In this document: positions 11,407 to 20,030 of the stretch, one piece after another
How positions within the stretch are numbered: position 1 is the stretch's first letter
How the letters are laid out: each line of letters begins with the position of its first letter
Assembly (NCBI GenBank): GCA_947259995.1
Contig: CAMYOK010000013.1
Location: forward strand, 1-64,000
Reading direction: 5' to 3'
Length of the DNA: 64,000 nt
Source of the DNA: an uncultured Pseudomonadales bacterium
GTDB taxonomy: Bacteria > Pseudomonadota > Gammaproteobacteria > Pseudomonadales > Pseudohongiellaceae
Position numbers and translations under genes: made by a program
The notes under the pieces: model-generated
What the model was told of the DNA's origin: nothing
Databases searched by the model: none
Seen by the model: the letters and a program-made list of their open reading frames with translations, nothing else

Positions 11407-12639
11407 TCAACGCGACAATCCTTGAATCTGATTAAACTCCCCTTCAGGGTCGAACAATTGCTCAAACAGTGAAGGCTGATAGCCGCGAGCGGGCTCTCCA
11501 GGAAGGGATGGCAGAACTGCATCTGCCGCCAAGGGTTGTACTAAATGAGGAGTGACAATCATTAGCAGCTCTCGCTCCTCACGGTCTACGCGTGATGTTC
11601 TAAAAAGCGCTCCTAAATAGGGGACATCTCCTAGCCCAGGAAACTTATCAACTGCGGCCTGATTACTAGTACTAGTCAGACCACTGATAATGAAACTCTC
11701 ACCGTCCGCGAGAGACACGCTGGTATCTGTTCGACGAATACTAAGGGCTGGCACCGCGGTGCCCGCAATCATGACTCCATTATTGAAATCGAGTTCACTG
11801 ACCTCCGGAGCCACTTTCAACACAATTCGTTTTTGACTAATGACTGTAGGGGTAATATTCAAACGCACGCCAAACTCTTTGAATTGAATGGAGTAGGAAT
11901 CACTCGCAGCTGTAGGCACTGGTACGGGGAATTCTCCACCAGCCAAGAAGCTGGCGCTCTGCCCACTCATCGCCACCAAACTAGGCTGCGATAGTGTGTA
12001 AGCAAACCCGCTTCTCTCAAGAGCATTGAGCGCCGCTAAGACTTTCGCGCTACCTCCCCCCCAGACGATATTGAAGCCAGAATCCTGCAGGGGCATATCG
12101 ATCCCAGGTGTCAGCTGACCTACTGCGCCTACGGGCACTGAAGAAGGGGTGGTGCTAGGAGAGCCGAACAAGAAATTACGTGAGCCCGCCCCCAACATAG
12201 AAATGCCCACTTCCCGAAGTTTACTTCTACTAACTTCAACAAAACGAATATCGGTCTGCACCACATTGGGCAGTACAGGTTCGGAGTCAACATCCCTGTT
12301 CAGTGCGGCTGTCGCCGGCCCTTCCACGAACAACATACTTTGTTGCGCGTCAGTGCTGCACAGCGTCCAAACACTAAGATTGGTAACACCGCCTTCTTTC
12401 GCTGTGATTATGAAACTTCGATCGCTCGTCAACTGTACATCGGCAACACTGGGATCTCCTACCGCAAGACGTTGAATCTGAACAGGAAGCTGCAGCTCTT
12501 CTTGCAGGCCGACTAGCATTTTTAACGAACCCTGCAAGCTATCGGCTAGCGCGCAGTTATCCGCCGCCCACCCAGTCTGGGTAGTGCCAAGGAAAAATGC
12601 CATGGCGATTCCCTTCATTGAGTTGTAATAATGGGACAC
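11407..12639 (-). CDS. rcpA: RcpA/CpaC, outer-membrane secretin of the Tad pilus
   Basis: 410 residues with a Sec signal peptide (AFFLGTTQTGWAAD, cleavage near residue 26). An N-terminal pilus-secretin domain (about 30-105, with RLAVGDPSVADVQL) is followed by a secretin domain (about 210-385) containing GGEFPVPVP, VSLADGESFIISGL and the closing VPYLGALFRT. It forms the outer-membrane ring for the Flp pilus. The C-terminus after about 390 is a short extension. It starts 30 bp after rcpC. Confidence 0.93.
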   Translation of the reverse strand: MSHYYNSMKGIAMAFFLGTTQTGWAADNCALADSLQGSLKMLVGLQEELQLPVQIQRLAVGDPSVADVQLTSDRSFIITAKEGGVTNLSVWTLCSTDAQQSMLFVEGPATAALNRDVDSEPVLPNVVQTDIRFVEVSRSKLREVGISMLGAGSRNFLFGSPSTTPSSVPVGAVGQLTPGIDMPLQDSGFNIVWGGGSAKVLAALNALERSGFAYTLSQPSLVAMSGQSASFLAGGEFPVPVPTAASDSYSIQFKEFGVRLNITPTVISQKRIVLKVAPEVSELDFNNGVMIAGTAVPALSIRRTDTSVSLADGESFIISGLTSTSNQAAVDKFPGLGDVPYLGALFRTSRVDREERELLMIVTPHLVQPLAADAVLPSLPGEPARGYQPSLFEQLFDPEGEFNQIQGLSR

Positions 12640-12669
12640 TTGTAAATTACTCCTAGTAGGACTCCAACA

Positions 12670-13611
12670 TCAGGGAACATCGCGTGACAACACTGTGCCG
12701 CGAAAAACATCTACACCTTTTTCAGGAGTCGTGCGTGTCTCATTCACTTCCTCACTGGCAGCCCTGTTAAGAGCGAATTCTTCGAACCGCACTAGTTTCT
12801 GGTTGATGTCTTGGAGATGGTCTAAGTCGTTGTTATAGAAATTAATGGCGCGTCTATCGTCCGCACTGCGCACAGCTAAGCTCAAGGACCCAACATGTAC
12901 GGCAAGTGAAAAGCGTGTCACTAGTGATTCAGGGACTGCCAACACTATGCTGCGTGGTATGGCTCTACGCTGCACGGTACTCGATGTTGAATCAGCACCA
13001 GTTGATATCAAACTGCCATCTAAGGAATACCCTAGTTCTTCACCAACACTAAGGACTCTGAGTGCAGGCAATACAACTTGCATTGTATGGTCAGCATTAT
13101 TTGCATCTTGCTGCAGATACAACATTACATCGACATAATCACCAGGTTGAAGATGTCCGCCACTGCTTAATATTTCATCCACAGACAGAGCTAACGCTCG
13201 CTCATCTTCTCGGATCATGCGAGGCAGAGGTCCCCCATAGCCAAAGGCATGCTCATTCAGAACGGCTCCTGCAGAAAGATCACGCCATAGAGCTTTGCCT
13301 AGCACTTGTTGTTCATCACGGAAACTACCTGGTGGTGCAATCTGCATACGTTGAATAAATATATCGTCGTGGATAAGTGGCCTATCGGCGCTTACATCTC
13401 GGGCCAACATCACTACAGTTATAGAGTCTTGGTCTGTGTTTGATACAGAACCCGCGCTCGTTTCTTGTTGCACAATTTCTTTGTAGGAATTTTCAGGCAA
13501 AGTTGTGTCTTGCGCTAAATTCGGAGTGGTTTGCTGCATTCCCCAGTAAGCGGAAAGCCCCGCTCCAATCAGCAGAAAAACTGCGATCGCTATTAGTAAA
13601 CGACTACTCAA
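12670..13611 (-). CDS. rcpC: RcpC/CpaB, Flp pilus assembly protein with SAF domain
   Basis: 313 residues. The start is a TTG at 13611: an in-frame TAA stands two codons upstream, AGAGGAAT gives a good ribosome site, and any later ATG would remove the N-terminal membrane anchor (LLIAIAVFLLIGAGLSAYWG). A SAF domain covers about 65-130 (VVMLARDVSADRPL, AGAVLNEHAF), followed by the CpaB C-terminal region with LQPGDYVDVML. RcpC is a periplasmic partner of the secretin. It is the first gene of the minus-strand tad operon. Confidence 0.9.
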   Translation of the reverse strand: MSSRLLIAIAVFLLIGAGLSAYWGMQQTTPNLAQDTTLPENSYKEIVQQETSAGSVSNTDQDSITVVMLARDVSADRPLIHDDIFIQRMQIAPPGSFRDEQQVLGKALWRDLSAGAVLNEHAFGYGGPLPRMIREDERALALSVDEILSSGGHLQPGDYVDVMLYLQQDANNADHTMQVVLPALRVLSVGEELGYSLDGSLISTGADSTSSTVQRRAIPRSIVLAVPESLVTRFSLAVHVGSLSLAVRSADDRRAINFYNNDLDHLQDINQKLVRFEEFALNRAASEEVNETRTTPEKGVDVFRGTVLSRDVP

Positions 13612-13911
13612 TGCTTATTCCTCTGCTCAATGCACACCGCATCATCGCGCATTGCGTTGATTAAAAATGAACTGAATCTAAATGTTTGAAGTGGGGACGA
13701 ACTCATTGACGCCCCTTGCTAATCCGTCCGTACTTTTCTACCGTATGAGTACCTACTTGGATGATGAAGCACTCTAAAGCCAAGCTCTCATGCGCGATAT
13801 AGTCAGATAGGACTAATCCTTTCGTTGTATATACTTTCTTATCGGTTTCGCTAATATGACGGGGCAGGTCAACCTAATTGCAAGCTAAGTATTAACGGAG
13901 ACAAACAAGTC
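13612..13911. promoter_or_regulatory. Divergent intergenic region between the two tad operons
   Basis: The 300 bp separate rcpC (minus) and flp (plus) and must carry both promoters. I do not find a confident sigma-70 pair; a TAATAT at 13853-13858 lacks a good -35. By analogy with Pseudomonas the response regulator encoded at 16636-17409 may bind here; that is inference. Confidence 0.5.
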
Positions 13912-14130
13912 ATGAGCATGAATATCAAAACAATGAAGAAACGCATACCAAGCTCGAAAAAGAAGCAGATTGGCGCAGCCGCAATCGAATACGCTGTAGT
14001 TGCAGGCTTAGTCGCGATCTTACTTGTTTCGATATTTGGTAGTGAGGGAGCAATGAGTGAGGCATTAGATGCAGCGTTTGCCAAGGTCACTGAAGCAATT
14101 ACCCCTACAACTAGTAGTAGCGAAACTTGA
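13912..14130 (+). CDS. flp: Flp major pilin precursor
   Basis: 72 residues. A basic leader (KKRIPSSKKKQIG) ends in Gly, followed by AAAIEYAVVAGLVAILLVSI, which matches the Flp prepilin cleavage motif G/xxxxEY. Cleavage would leave a mature pilin of about 50 residues. A GGAG lies 11 bp before the ATG. It is the first gene of the plus-strand tadG/tadE group. The cognate prepilin peptidase (FppA/TadV) is not encoded in the window. Confidence 0.95.
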   Translation: MSMNIKTMKKRIPSSKKKQIGAAAIEYAVVAGLVAILLVSIFGSEGAMSEALDAAFAKVTEAITPTTSSSET

Positions 14131-14214
14131 TCCTAAGCAATGTGTTACTTGCCTCGATCATAGGGCCAAAATCCACGCATTCATTGGGCGGCCTATGGGT
14201 AGGGAAGCGGTCCT

Positions 14215-16161
14215 ATGATTCAGAGACAAAGCTATAAGAGTGCAGCGTTATTGCGATACCAAAAAGGTGCAGCTGGGCTCCTAAGCATACTGGTTCTAGG
14301 AAGCGCGTTACTTTGCGCTGCACTAGTTCTTGATGCTGCAAGACTTTACTGGGAGGCACAAGAACTCCAGCATATCGCGGACATTGCCGCGTTTGATGTC
14401 GCCGCAAGTAATACGACTGTATTCAACGGATTGCTGCTCGACCAGGACAGTATCGAAACACTGCATACACTGGCCCAAAACAGCATCAATCGCAATCTAC
14501 CAAACGATAGCTGGAACCTTACAAGCACTGTCGAACAACTAGGTGTGGTGCAATCCAGCGGTGTAAGAGTCAGTTGCTCTGCAAGCACGTGCCCCCCTAC
14601 AGTCACTCATTTCGACGCGATAGAGGTCAGTGTAACTAAAGAGGTATGTGCGAGCCTCATTGTCAACCTATCCGCTTTGCTTCCCTTTGGTGACTATCAG
14701 GCCCCTTCGAATAGCGAATGCTTAACGCCAAGCTCGAGGCTTTTGAAGAAAAAAGCCATCGCTCGCCCCTCTCAATTTGTTGCATTCTCTGCCCAAACAA
14801 GTCTTTTAACCTTGTGCTCCGATGACAGCATACTATTACAGGCCTTGCTAAATGAAATAGCCGGTAGCTCGCTTTGTCTGGCATTGATCAATAATGAAAG
14901 TGTGCTCAATGAGCAACTAACATTACTGGATTTTCAGAACGCGATGCTACCGATTACGATGAGCAACTCGGCAGCGACAATGGAAGCACTACTCGCTACT
15001 GAGATTAATCTCGGAGAGTTAGCTGACATCGCTGCAGAAGCGATTAGCGACCCCTCCCCTACACGAGACGCTACGGCTATCGCAGATGCGCTGAATAGCA
15101 ATAGCACCCTTTCGACTTACTCCTTAACGCTAGGGGATATGCTTGAAATCGACCGCACTGTTGAAGACAGCTACGGCATTCGTACATTATTGGCAACTGA
15201 GATTGAATTTGGCGCACTTCTCGAAACCGCTGTGTTACTTGCACAGCAATGCAGAATCGTCATCGATAATGCTTGCCTTAGCAGCGAAGGCGCTATTGTT
15301 GTGCCCTCCACTAGTGTCGATTTAGCAGGGTTGGTAACACTGCAGGAACTGCGCCTGAGTATTTTACAAGCCCCTAAAATTGCTATTGGACAAGTGGGCT
15401 GCGCCGATGGCTCTGTCCCGGCTGCGACAGAACCCGCATGCACACGATGGCGCACTGAAGCCTCTCCCGCGCAAATTTCGATGGATGCAGATTTTGCAGT
15501 CAATCTGGGTGATCTTCTCAACGTTGACCTGCAACTTGATCTTAGTGGCATCAATGGCTATGCAGGCATTTCGAACACTGAAAGAAGAGCAGATCCTGGC
15601 AGTTATAATGTCGCGGTTGGTGGGTATACCGAATTGCTTTCGAGTGATCCTACGGACAATGGCTTGACGATCAAGGTATCCATTTTACCGATGCTCGAAG
15701 AAGTATCCGTTATCGAAAATTTACTGAATAGTTTGTTAGGCCTTCTCAACTTAAAGCAACTAGTGTCGATAGAGCCCATTAAGCTAGAGATCACAAACCC
15801 CATCACTCTACCGATCAAGCAAGGTGGAGAAACGATTCAGTGGCCTGAGCAAAGCGATACATCAATTGGCCTATTGAGCCAGCCTTACACTTTTGACGAT
15901 ATTAGCGTTCCTCTAACGATGAACATCCGAAATTGCATAATCAATGTGGTAGGAATTCGTGTTTGTGGAGCAATCACCAGCGATGAAATCACGATTGACC
16001 TCAACGACCTACTACCTCCTGGCACTGACCTTGTTGAATTGCTGCGTGACAACCTTAATGAGCACATATTGCCTCTGTTAAGTGCACTGGGGCTCGACCT
16101 GAACCCTATGCGTGTCAATATCCTCAATATTCATACTCCCGCCCCCTCTCTAATCATCTAA
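14215..16161 (+). CDS. tadG: TadG-like pilus-associated protein
   Basis: 648 residues. An N-terminal membrane segment (GAAGLLSILVLGSALLCAAL) is followed by VLDAARLYWEAQELQHIADI, the TadG-type N-terminal signature. The long periplasmic part contains several Leu/Asp-rich segments, including SLTLGDMLEIDRTV and a paralogous-looking NLGELADIAAEA, and has no clear von Willebrand domain. TadG is thought to anchor or modulate the Tad machine at the inner membrane. It lies 84 bp after flp and 12 bp before tadE. Confidence 0.85.
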   Translation: MIQRQSYKSAALLRYQKGAAGLLSILVLGSALLCAALVLDAARLYWEAQELQHIADIAAFDVAASNTTVFNGLLLDQDSIETLHTLAQNSINRNLPNDSWNLTSTVEQLGVVQSSGVRVSCSASTCPPTVTHFDAIEVSVTKEVCASLIVNLSALLPFGDYQAPSNSECLTPSSRLLKKKAIARPSQFVAFSAQTSLLTLCSDDSILLQALLNEIAGSSLCLALINNESVLNEQLTLLDFQNAMLPITMSNSAATMEALLATEINLGELADIAAEAISDPSPTRDATAIADALNSNSTLSTYSLTLGDMLEIDRTVEDSYGIRTLLATEIEFGALLETAVLLAQQCRIVIDNACLSSEGAIVVPSTSVDLAGLVTLQELRLSILQAPKIAIGQVGCADGSVPAATEPACTRWRTEASPAQISMDADFAVNLGDLLNVDLQLDLSGINGYAGISNTERRADPGSYNVAVGGYTELLSSDPTDNGLTIKVSILPMLEEVSVIENLLNSLLGLLNLKQLVSIEPIKLEITNPITLPIKQGGETIQWPEQSDTSIGLLSQPYTFDDISVPLTMNIRNCIINVVGIRVCGAITSDEITIDLNDLLPPGTDLVELLRDNLNEHILPLLSALGLDLNPMRVNILNIHTPAPSLII

Positions 16162-16173
16162 AAGAATGCAAAA

Positions 16174-16620
16174 GTGCCAATGACTAAAGCAAACCCTAAA
16201 GTACAAACCGGCGCTAGCGCGATTGAGTTCGCTATTGTCTTCCCAATATTGCTACTAATTTTTTACGGAATCATCTGCTATTCACTAATCTTACTGCACA
16301 AACATACATTAGGCCTTATCGCAGGAGAAGCCTCTCGCTCAGTAGTAGCGGTTATGCAAGAAAGTAAAATTGAAGAGGTGATTCAAAACGCGATCGATGG
16401 TCACGGATGGATTTCTACACGGGTATCCCCATGTGATGGGCAAGCGCTCTACTATGAAACACCGATAAGCGATGATGTACTCAAGCTTTGTTTTCAAGCG
16501 GCCTTACCTGACGAGCCTTCCTTACCTACAATCGACTTAAGTGCTTTTGGCCTGCCAAAGCTCCCACCAGACACAGACGATCTTCTTAAGAATGAAGTCA
16601 GTATCAGTTGGATTCCTTAG
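16174..16620 (+). CDS. tadE: TadE-like pseudopilin
   Basis: 148 residues from GTG 16174, or 146 from ATG 16180; neither has a strong ribosome site. The sequence TGASAIEFAIVFPILLLIFY is a typical TadE N-terminal segment with the prepilin-like xxxxEF motif. TadE is a minor pseudopilin processed by the same peptidase as Flp. It ends 15 bp from the convergent regulator gene. No TadF gene follows. Confidence 0.88.
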   Translation: MPMTKANPKVQTGASAIEFAIVFPILLLIFYGIICYSLILLHKHTLGLIAGEASRSVVAVMQESKIEEVIQNAIDGHGWISTRVSPCDGQALYYETPISDDVLKLCFQAALPDEPSLPTIDLSAFGLPKLPPDTDDLLKNEVSISWIP

Positions 16621-16635
16621 TGACTTAATAACATA

Positions 16636-17409
16636 TCAAGGGTTAACTTGAGTCTCGCCTTTGAGCAAAAGCGCTAATTGGGTTCGATTACGTAGATTAT
16701 AGATGCGCAGAATTTGCGATACGTAGATTTTTACTGTGTTTTCAGAAATGCCCAGTTCACAAGCGATCTGATAATTGGTTAAGCCTTGCGTGATAAATTG
16801 CGCCACTTCTTTCTGGCGAGGTGCAAGTTTACCATTCGCAGCCCCTGCTTGGGTTCTAGGGTTAGATGACTCCGGTTTATTGCTTACCCCTTTAGGCTGC
16901 AAAGCAACTGCTGGCGCTATACTCTTAGCGTCTTGTCCTTGCACTATCTCGCTTAAAGAGTTACTTAATAATGTAAGATTCTTGCTAAGCATATGCACGC
17001 GAGACTCAGCTTGTCTGCGCTCTAGTCTTGCAAGCACTCGAGCAACGCCTTCTACAAGAAGCGTAAGATCGAGAGGCTTCTGAAAATAATCTGCAACGCC
17101 TGCCCTTAAAGCATTAATTACATCCCCTGTATCGGCATCGCCAGTGAAAATTATAGTCTCAAAAATTCGTCCGCTCTCAGCGGTCTGCTGCAATGCCTCT
17201 AGCAACTGAATACCATTCATCTCAGGCATTCGAAAGTCACTAATAATAAGGTCTATATCGGGGTTAGAGGTAAACTGTATTAGGGCATCGTGGGACCCTA
17301 CAGCATCGATACACGCAAACCCCTTACTAGTGAGAAACTCGATTAATTCCTCAACCACTAGGGGTTCGTTGTCAACAACTAGAATTTTATGAGGAGATTG
17401 ACTCTGCAT
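16636..17409 (-). CDS. pprB: LuxR-family response regulator, PprB-like
   Basis: 257 residues from the ATG at 17409; a TTG at 17457 would add 16 residues but has no ribosome site. The receiver domain (about 8-125) has HKILVVDNEP, phosphoacceptor Asp58 in IISDFRM, and the switch lysine in DYFQKPL. A LuxR-type helix-turn-helix (about 190-255) reads LAPRQKEVAQFITQGLTNYQ then ISENTVKIYVSQIL. Its position at the end of the tad locus opposite a PAS kinase matches PprB of P. aeruginosa, which activates Flp pilus and BapA adhesin genes. Function here is inferred. Confidence 0.88.
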   Translation of the reverse strand: MQSQSPHKILVVDNEPLVVEELIEFLTSKGFACIDAVGSHDALIQFTSNPDIDLIISDFRMPEMNGIQLLEALQQTAESGRIFETIIFTGDADTGDVINALRAGVADYFQKPLDLTLLVEGVARVLARLERRQAESRVHMLSKNLTLLSNSLSEIVQGQDAKSIAPAVALQPKGVSNKPESSNPRTQAGAANGKLAPRQKEVAQFITQGLTNYQIACELGISENTVKIYVSQILRIYNLRNRTQLALLLKGETQVNP

Positions 17410-17739
17410 ACCTTGCAGCTGCTTAGTAGGTTCAGATTGAAATGTTTTTAGTGTCAAAGTATGCCGTCTCGCGTTATGTCAAAAATAACCGATTAATAAT
17501 CGGCAGCTCTATGCATAAAATAAGACCCGATTTTACTCTAAAAATGCACAAAAAGAATGTGACACAATTACTCAACAAACTCAAGGTTTTAGCGTGTCAA
17601 AGCTGCCTTAACAATGAGCCGTCTTGTAATTGCAATCCCATTCAAAATTAAAGTGGTTCACTTGGTACTTATTTGTAGGAAAAGTTTTTAAAATTGACAC
17701 AATTTAAGACAATTGGATACAAAAAATATGGGCATAAGC
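17410..17739. other. AT-rich intergenic region upstream of the response regulator gene
   Basis: No gene is supported. A 69-residue plus-strand frame at 17442-17651 has no domain and no ribosome site. The region holds a perfect palindrome (17489-17503) and four TTGACAC-like elements: minus strand at 17451-17457 and 17594-17600, plus strand at 17560 and 17694. TGACACAATT occurs twice (17560 and 17695). It probably contains the regulator's promoter. Confidence 0.5.
17489..17503. promoter_or_regulatory. Perfect palindrome, possible operator for the pprB-like gene
   Basis: CCGATTA-A-TAATCGG, a 7-bp inverted repeat around one central base, lies about 80 bp upstream of the ATG at 17409. A perfect dyad of this size in a promoter region suggests a dimeric regulator's site, possibly autoregulation. 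No family is assigned. Confidence 0.35.
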
Positions 17740-18621
17740 TTAGAACACCACGGTCTTCTGCCCATTTACAATAATGCGGTGTTCGCAGTGCCATTTAACG
17801 GCACGGGCGAATGCGGCACATTCAGCATCGCGGCCAATCTGTACTAGCTCGTCGATATCGAAATTATGATCGATTTTTTCCACTGCCTGCTCGATGATCG
17901 GACCTTCGTCGAGATCAGTCGTCACATAGTGCGCGGTTGCGCCAATGATTTTCACGCCGCGCATATAGGCTTGGCGATATGGGTTCGCGCCTTTAAAGCC
18001 TGGCAAGAAAGAGTGGTGGATATTAATGGCGCGGCCTTCTAGAGCCTCACACATCGTTGGCGACAAGATTTGCATATAGCGTGCTAGCGCTAACAGATCT
18101 ACTCGCTGTTCTTTAACGATACGCAGAATCTCAGCTTCTTGTTCTGCCTTGTTTTCTGGGCTCACTGGCAAATAGTGATAGGGAATCTTGTACCACTCGG
18201 TGATGCCACGCATCTCTTCATGGTTGGACACCACGCCAACGATATTGGCCGGCAAGACGCCGCTGCTCCAACGGTGCAAAATATCGTTTAAACAGTGGCC
18301 GTGTTTTGATACGGCTAAAAGTACTTTTGGTTTGATGGCAAGATCGAAAAAACTAAACTGCATTGAGAACTGTACGGCGAGGGTTGCGAAATCTTTCTCA
18401 AGCGTATCGATGCCCGCGATCTTCGCCTCTACCTCTTCAAACTCCACACGCATGAAGAAGCGATCGATAATCGGATCGCGATGCTGTGCCGCGTCGCTAA
18501 TCGTTGCGCCGCGTTGAAAGAGAAAATCACTGACTGCGCGCACGATGCCATTGGCCTCGGGACAAGATACCGTCAATACATATTTATGGGGGGTTGATGC
18601 GTTGTTCTCAGGCTTGCTCAT
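17740..18621 (-). CDS. purU: Formyltetrahydrofolate deformylase PurU
   Basis: 293 residues from the ATG at 18621 (AAAGAG upstream); a longer frame to 18720 lacks similarity. An N-terminal ACT domain (about 12-90, YVLTVSCPEANGIVRAVSDF) is followed by a formyltransferase domain (about 95-290) with INIHHSFLPGFKGANPYRQA and GATAHYVTTDLDEGPII. It hydrolyses 10-formyl-THF to THF and formate, balancing one-carbon pools. It is divergent from the formaldehyde dehydrogenase gene, 148 bp away, so both ends of formaldehyde/formate handling are adjacent. Confidence 0.96.
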   Translation of the reverse strand: MSKPENNASTPHKYVLTVSCPEANGIVRAVSDFLFQRGATISDAAQHRDPIIDRFFMRVEFEEVEAKIAGIDTLEKDFATLAVQFSMQFSFFDLAIKPKVLLAVSKHGHCLNDILHRWSSGVLPANIVGVVSNHEEMRGITEWYKIPYHYLPVSPENKAEQEAEILRIVKEQRVDLLALARYMQILSPTMCEALEGRAINIHHSFLPGFKGANPYRQAYMRGVKIIGATAHYVTTDLDEGPIIEQAVEKIDHNFDIDELVQIGRDAECAAFARAVKWHCEHRIIVNGQKTVVF

Positions 18622-18769
18622 GTGTCCATACTCTTTGTGGCGAATAGCTAGGCGTTTTGTGGGCGGAAATAATATCACCATTTGCACGCGGTGAGGCGTC
18701 CCAATTACAATCAGTATCAATGAGTCATTTTACTCGTCATCGCCTGATTATTGGGCCACAGGATTGTTT

Positions 18770-19876
18770 ATGAAAACTCGCGCCGCCGTTGCCTTTGCCG
18801 CTGGCAAACCTCTCGAAATTGTTGAAGTCGACTTAGAGGGCCCACGTGCCGGAGAAGTACTAGTCGAAATAAAAGCCACCGGCGTGTGCCATACCGATGC
18901 CTTTACCCTCTCGGGTGATGATCCAGAGGGAGCATTCCCAGCGATTCTTGGCCATGAAGGCGCAGGAGTGGTGGTCGAGGTGGGTGCTGGCGTCAAATCC
19001 CTCAAGGTCGGTGACACGGTGATTCCGCTGTACACGCCGGAGTGCCGAGAGTGTAATTTTTGCTTGAACCCCAAGACCAACCTCTGCCAATCGATTCGCA
19101 GTACGCAGGGCCAAGGCCTCATGCCCGACGGCACCAGCCGTTTCTCGTTCGAAGGCAAACCCATTCTGCATTATATGGGCTGCTCTACTTTCTCTAATTA
19201 CACGGTCTTGCCAGAGATCGCCTTAGCGAAAGTGCGTAGTGATGCGCCCTACGACAAGATCTGCTACATCGGCTGTGGCGTCACTACGGGTATTGGCGCC
19301 GTTATTTTCGATGCGAAGGTCGAGATCGGCAGTACGGTTGCAGTATTCGGCTTGGGCGGCATTGGCTTGAACGTGATTCAAGGTGCGCGCATGGCCGGTG
19401 CGGGACGTATTATCGGTGTGGACTTGAACGAAGACAAAGTCGCGCTGGCTAAGCAGTTCGGCATGACTGATTTTATCAATCCCAAAGACGTCGAAAACGT
19501 CACTGATCACATCGTACAAATGACAGACGGTGGCGTCGACTACAGCTTCGAGTGCATCGGCAACGTCAAAACCATGCGCCAAGCCTTGGAGTGTACGCAT
19601 AAGGGTTGGGGCGAGTCCTTCATCATCGGCGTGGCCGGTGCAGGGCAGGAAATATCCACTAGGCCATTCCAACTTGTCACTGGACGCTCTTGGAAAGGCA
19701 GTGCCTTTGGCGGCGCGCGCGGTCGCACAGACGTGCCACGCATCGTTGACTGGTATATGGAAAACAAGATCAGCATCGACCCATTAATTACTCATACGAT
19801 GCCGTTAGAAGATATCAACAAAGCTTTCGATTTAATGCACGCAGGCAAGAGCATTCGCTCTGTCGTCTTATTTTAA
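18770..19876 (+). CDS. frmA: S-(hydroxymethyl)glutathione dehydrogenase / class III alcohol dehydrogenase
   Basis: 368 residues from ATG 18770 with CAGGA upstream; an earlier TTG at 18764 adds two residues. The catalytic zinc ligands Cys40 and His62 (GHEGAG) and the structural-zinc cysteines 92, 95, 98 and 106 are present. The NAD fold has [20 protein letters not shown]. It oxidises the formaldehyde-glutathione adduct. S-formylglutathione hydrolase, often the next gene, is absent here. A weak hairpin follows. Confidence 0.96.
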   Translation: MKTRAAVAFAAGKPLEIVEVDLEGPRAGEVLVEIKATGVCHTDAFTLSGDDPEGAFPAILGHEGAGVVVEVGAGVKSLKVGDTVIPLYTPECRECNFCLNPKTNLCQSIRSTQGQGLMPDGTSRFSFEGKPILHYMGCSTFSNYTVLPEIALAKVRSDAPYDKICYIGCGVTTGIGAVIFDAKVEIGSTVAVFGLGGIGLNVIQGARMAGAGRIIGVDLNEDKVALAKQFGMTDFINPKDVENVTDHIVQMTDGGVDYSFECIGNVKTMRQALECTHKGWGESFIIGVAGAGQEISTRPFQLVTGRSWKGSAFGGARGRTDVPRIVDWYMENKISIDPLITHTMPLEDINKAFDLMHAGKSIRSVVLF

Positions 19877-19906
19877 TAAGCAATTGAAATAATTAAACTT
19901 TAGCAT

Positions 19907-19930
19907 ACAACCCCCCAATCAGGGGGTTGT
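19907..19930 (+). terminator. Hairpin after frmA, weak terminator candidate
   Basis: ACAACCCCC pairs with GGGGGTTGT around a six-base loop, 30 bp after the frmA stop. No U-tract follows, so intrinsic termination is uncertain. Confidence 0.45.
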
Positions 19931-20030
19931 CTCTGCGCGTCTGTGAATTACTCTACTGAGCACGAATTGACGTCACAATCCGTGCCCACTATTTTATTAA
20001 TTCAGTCGTACTCGCCCGGAGAGAATTGCA

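Noticed and set aside
11400..11522. Extended tadZ start at 11522
   Set aside because: It would overlap rcpA by 116 bp and the added sequence shows no conserved features. The ATG at 11399 has a ribosome site just upstream.
17442..17651. 69-residue plus-strand ORF upstream of pprB
   Set aside because: No ribosome site, no domain, low-complexity composition and it lies in a likely promoter region.
17694..17722. Plus-strand promoter-like TTGACA with TACAAA pointing into purU
   Set aside because: Spacing is 18 and the -10 is weak. It would make an antisense transcript of purU with no supporting gene; it could equally be one of the repeated TTGACAC elements.
18622..18720. Longer PurU start at 18720
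   Set aside because: The added 33 residues lack similarity and the ATG at 18621 has a better upstream site.
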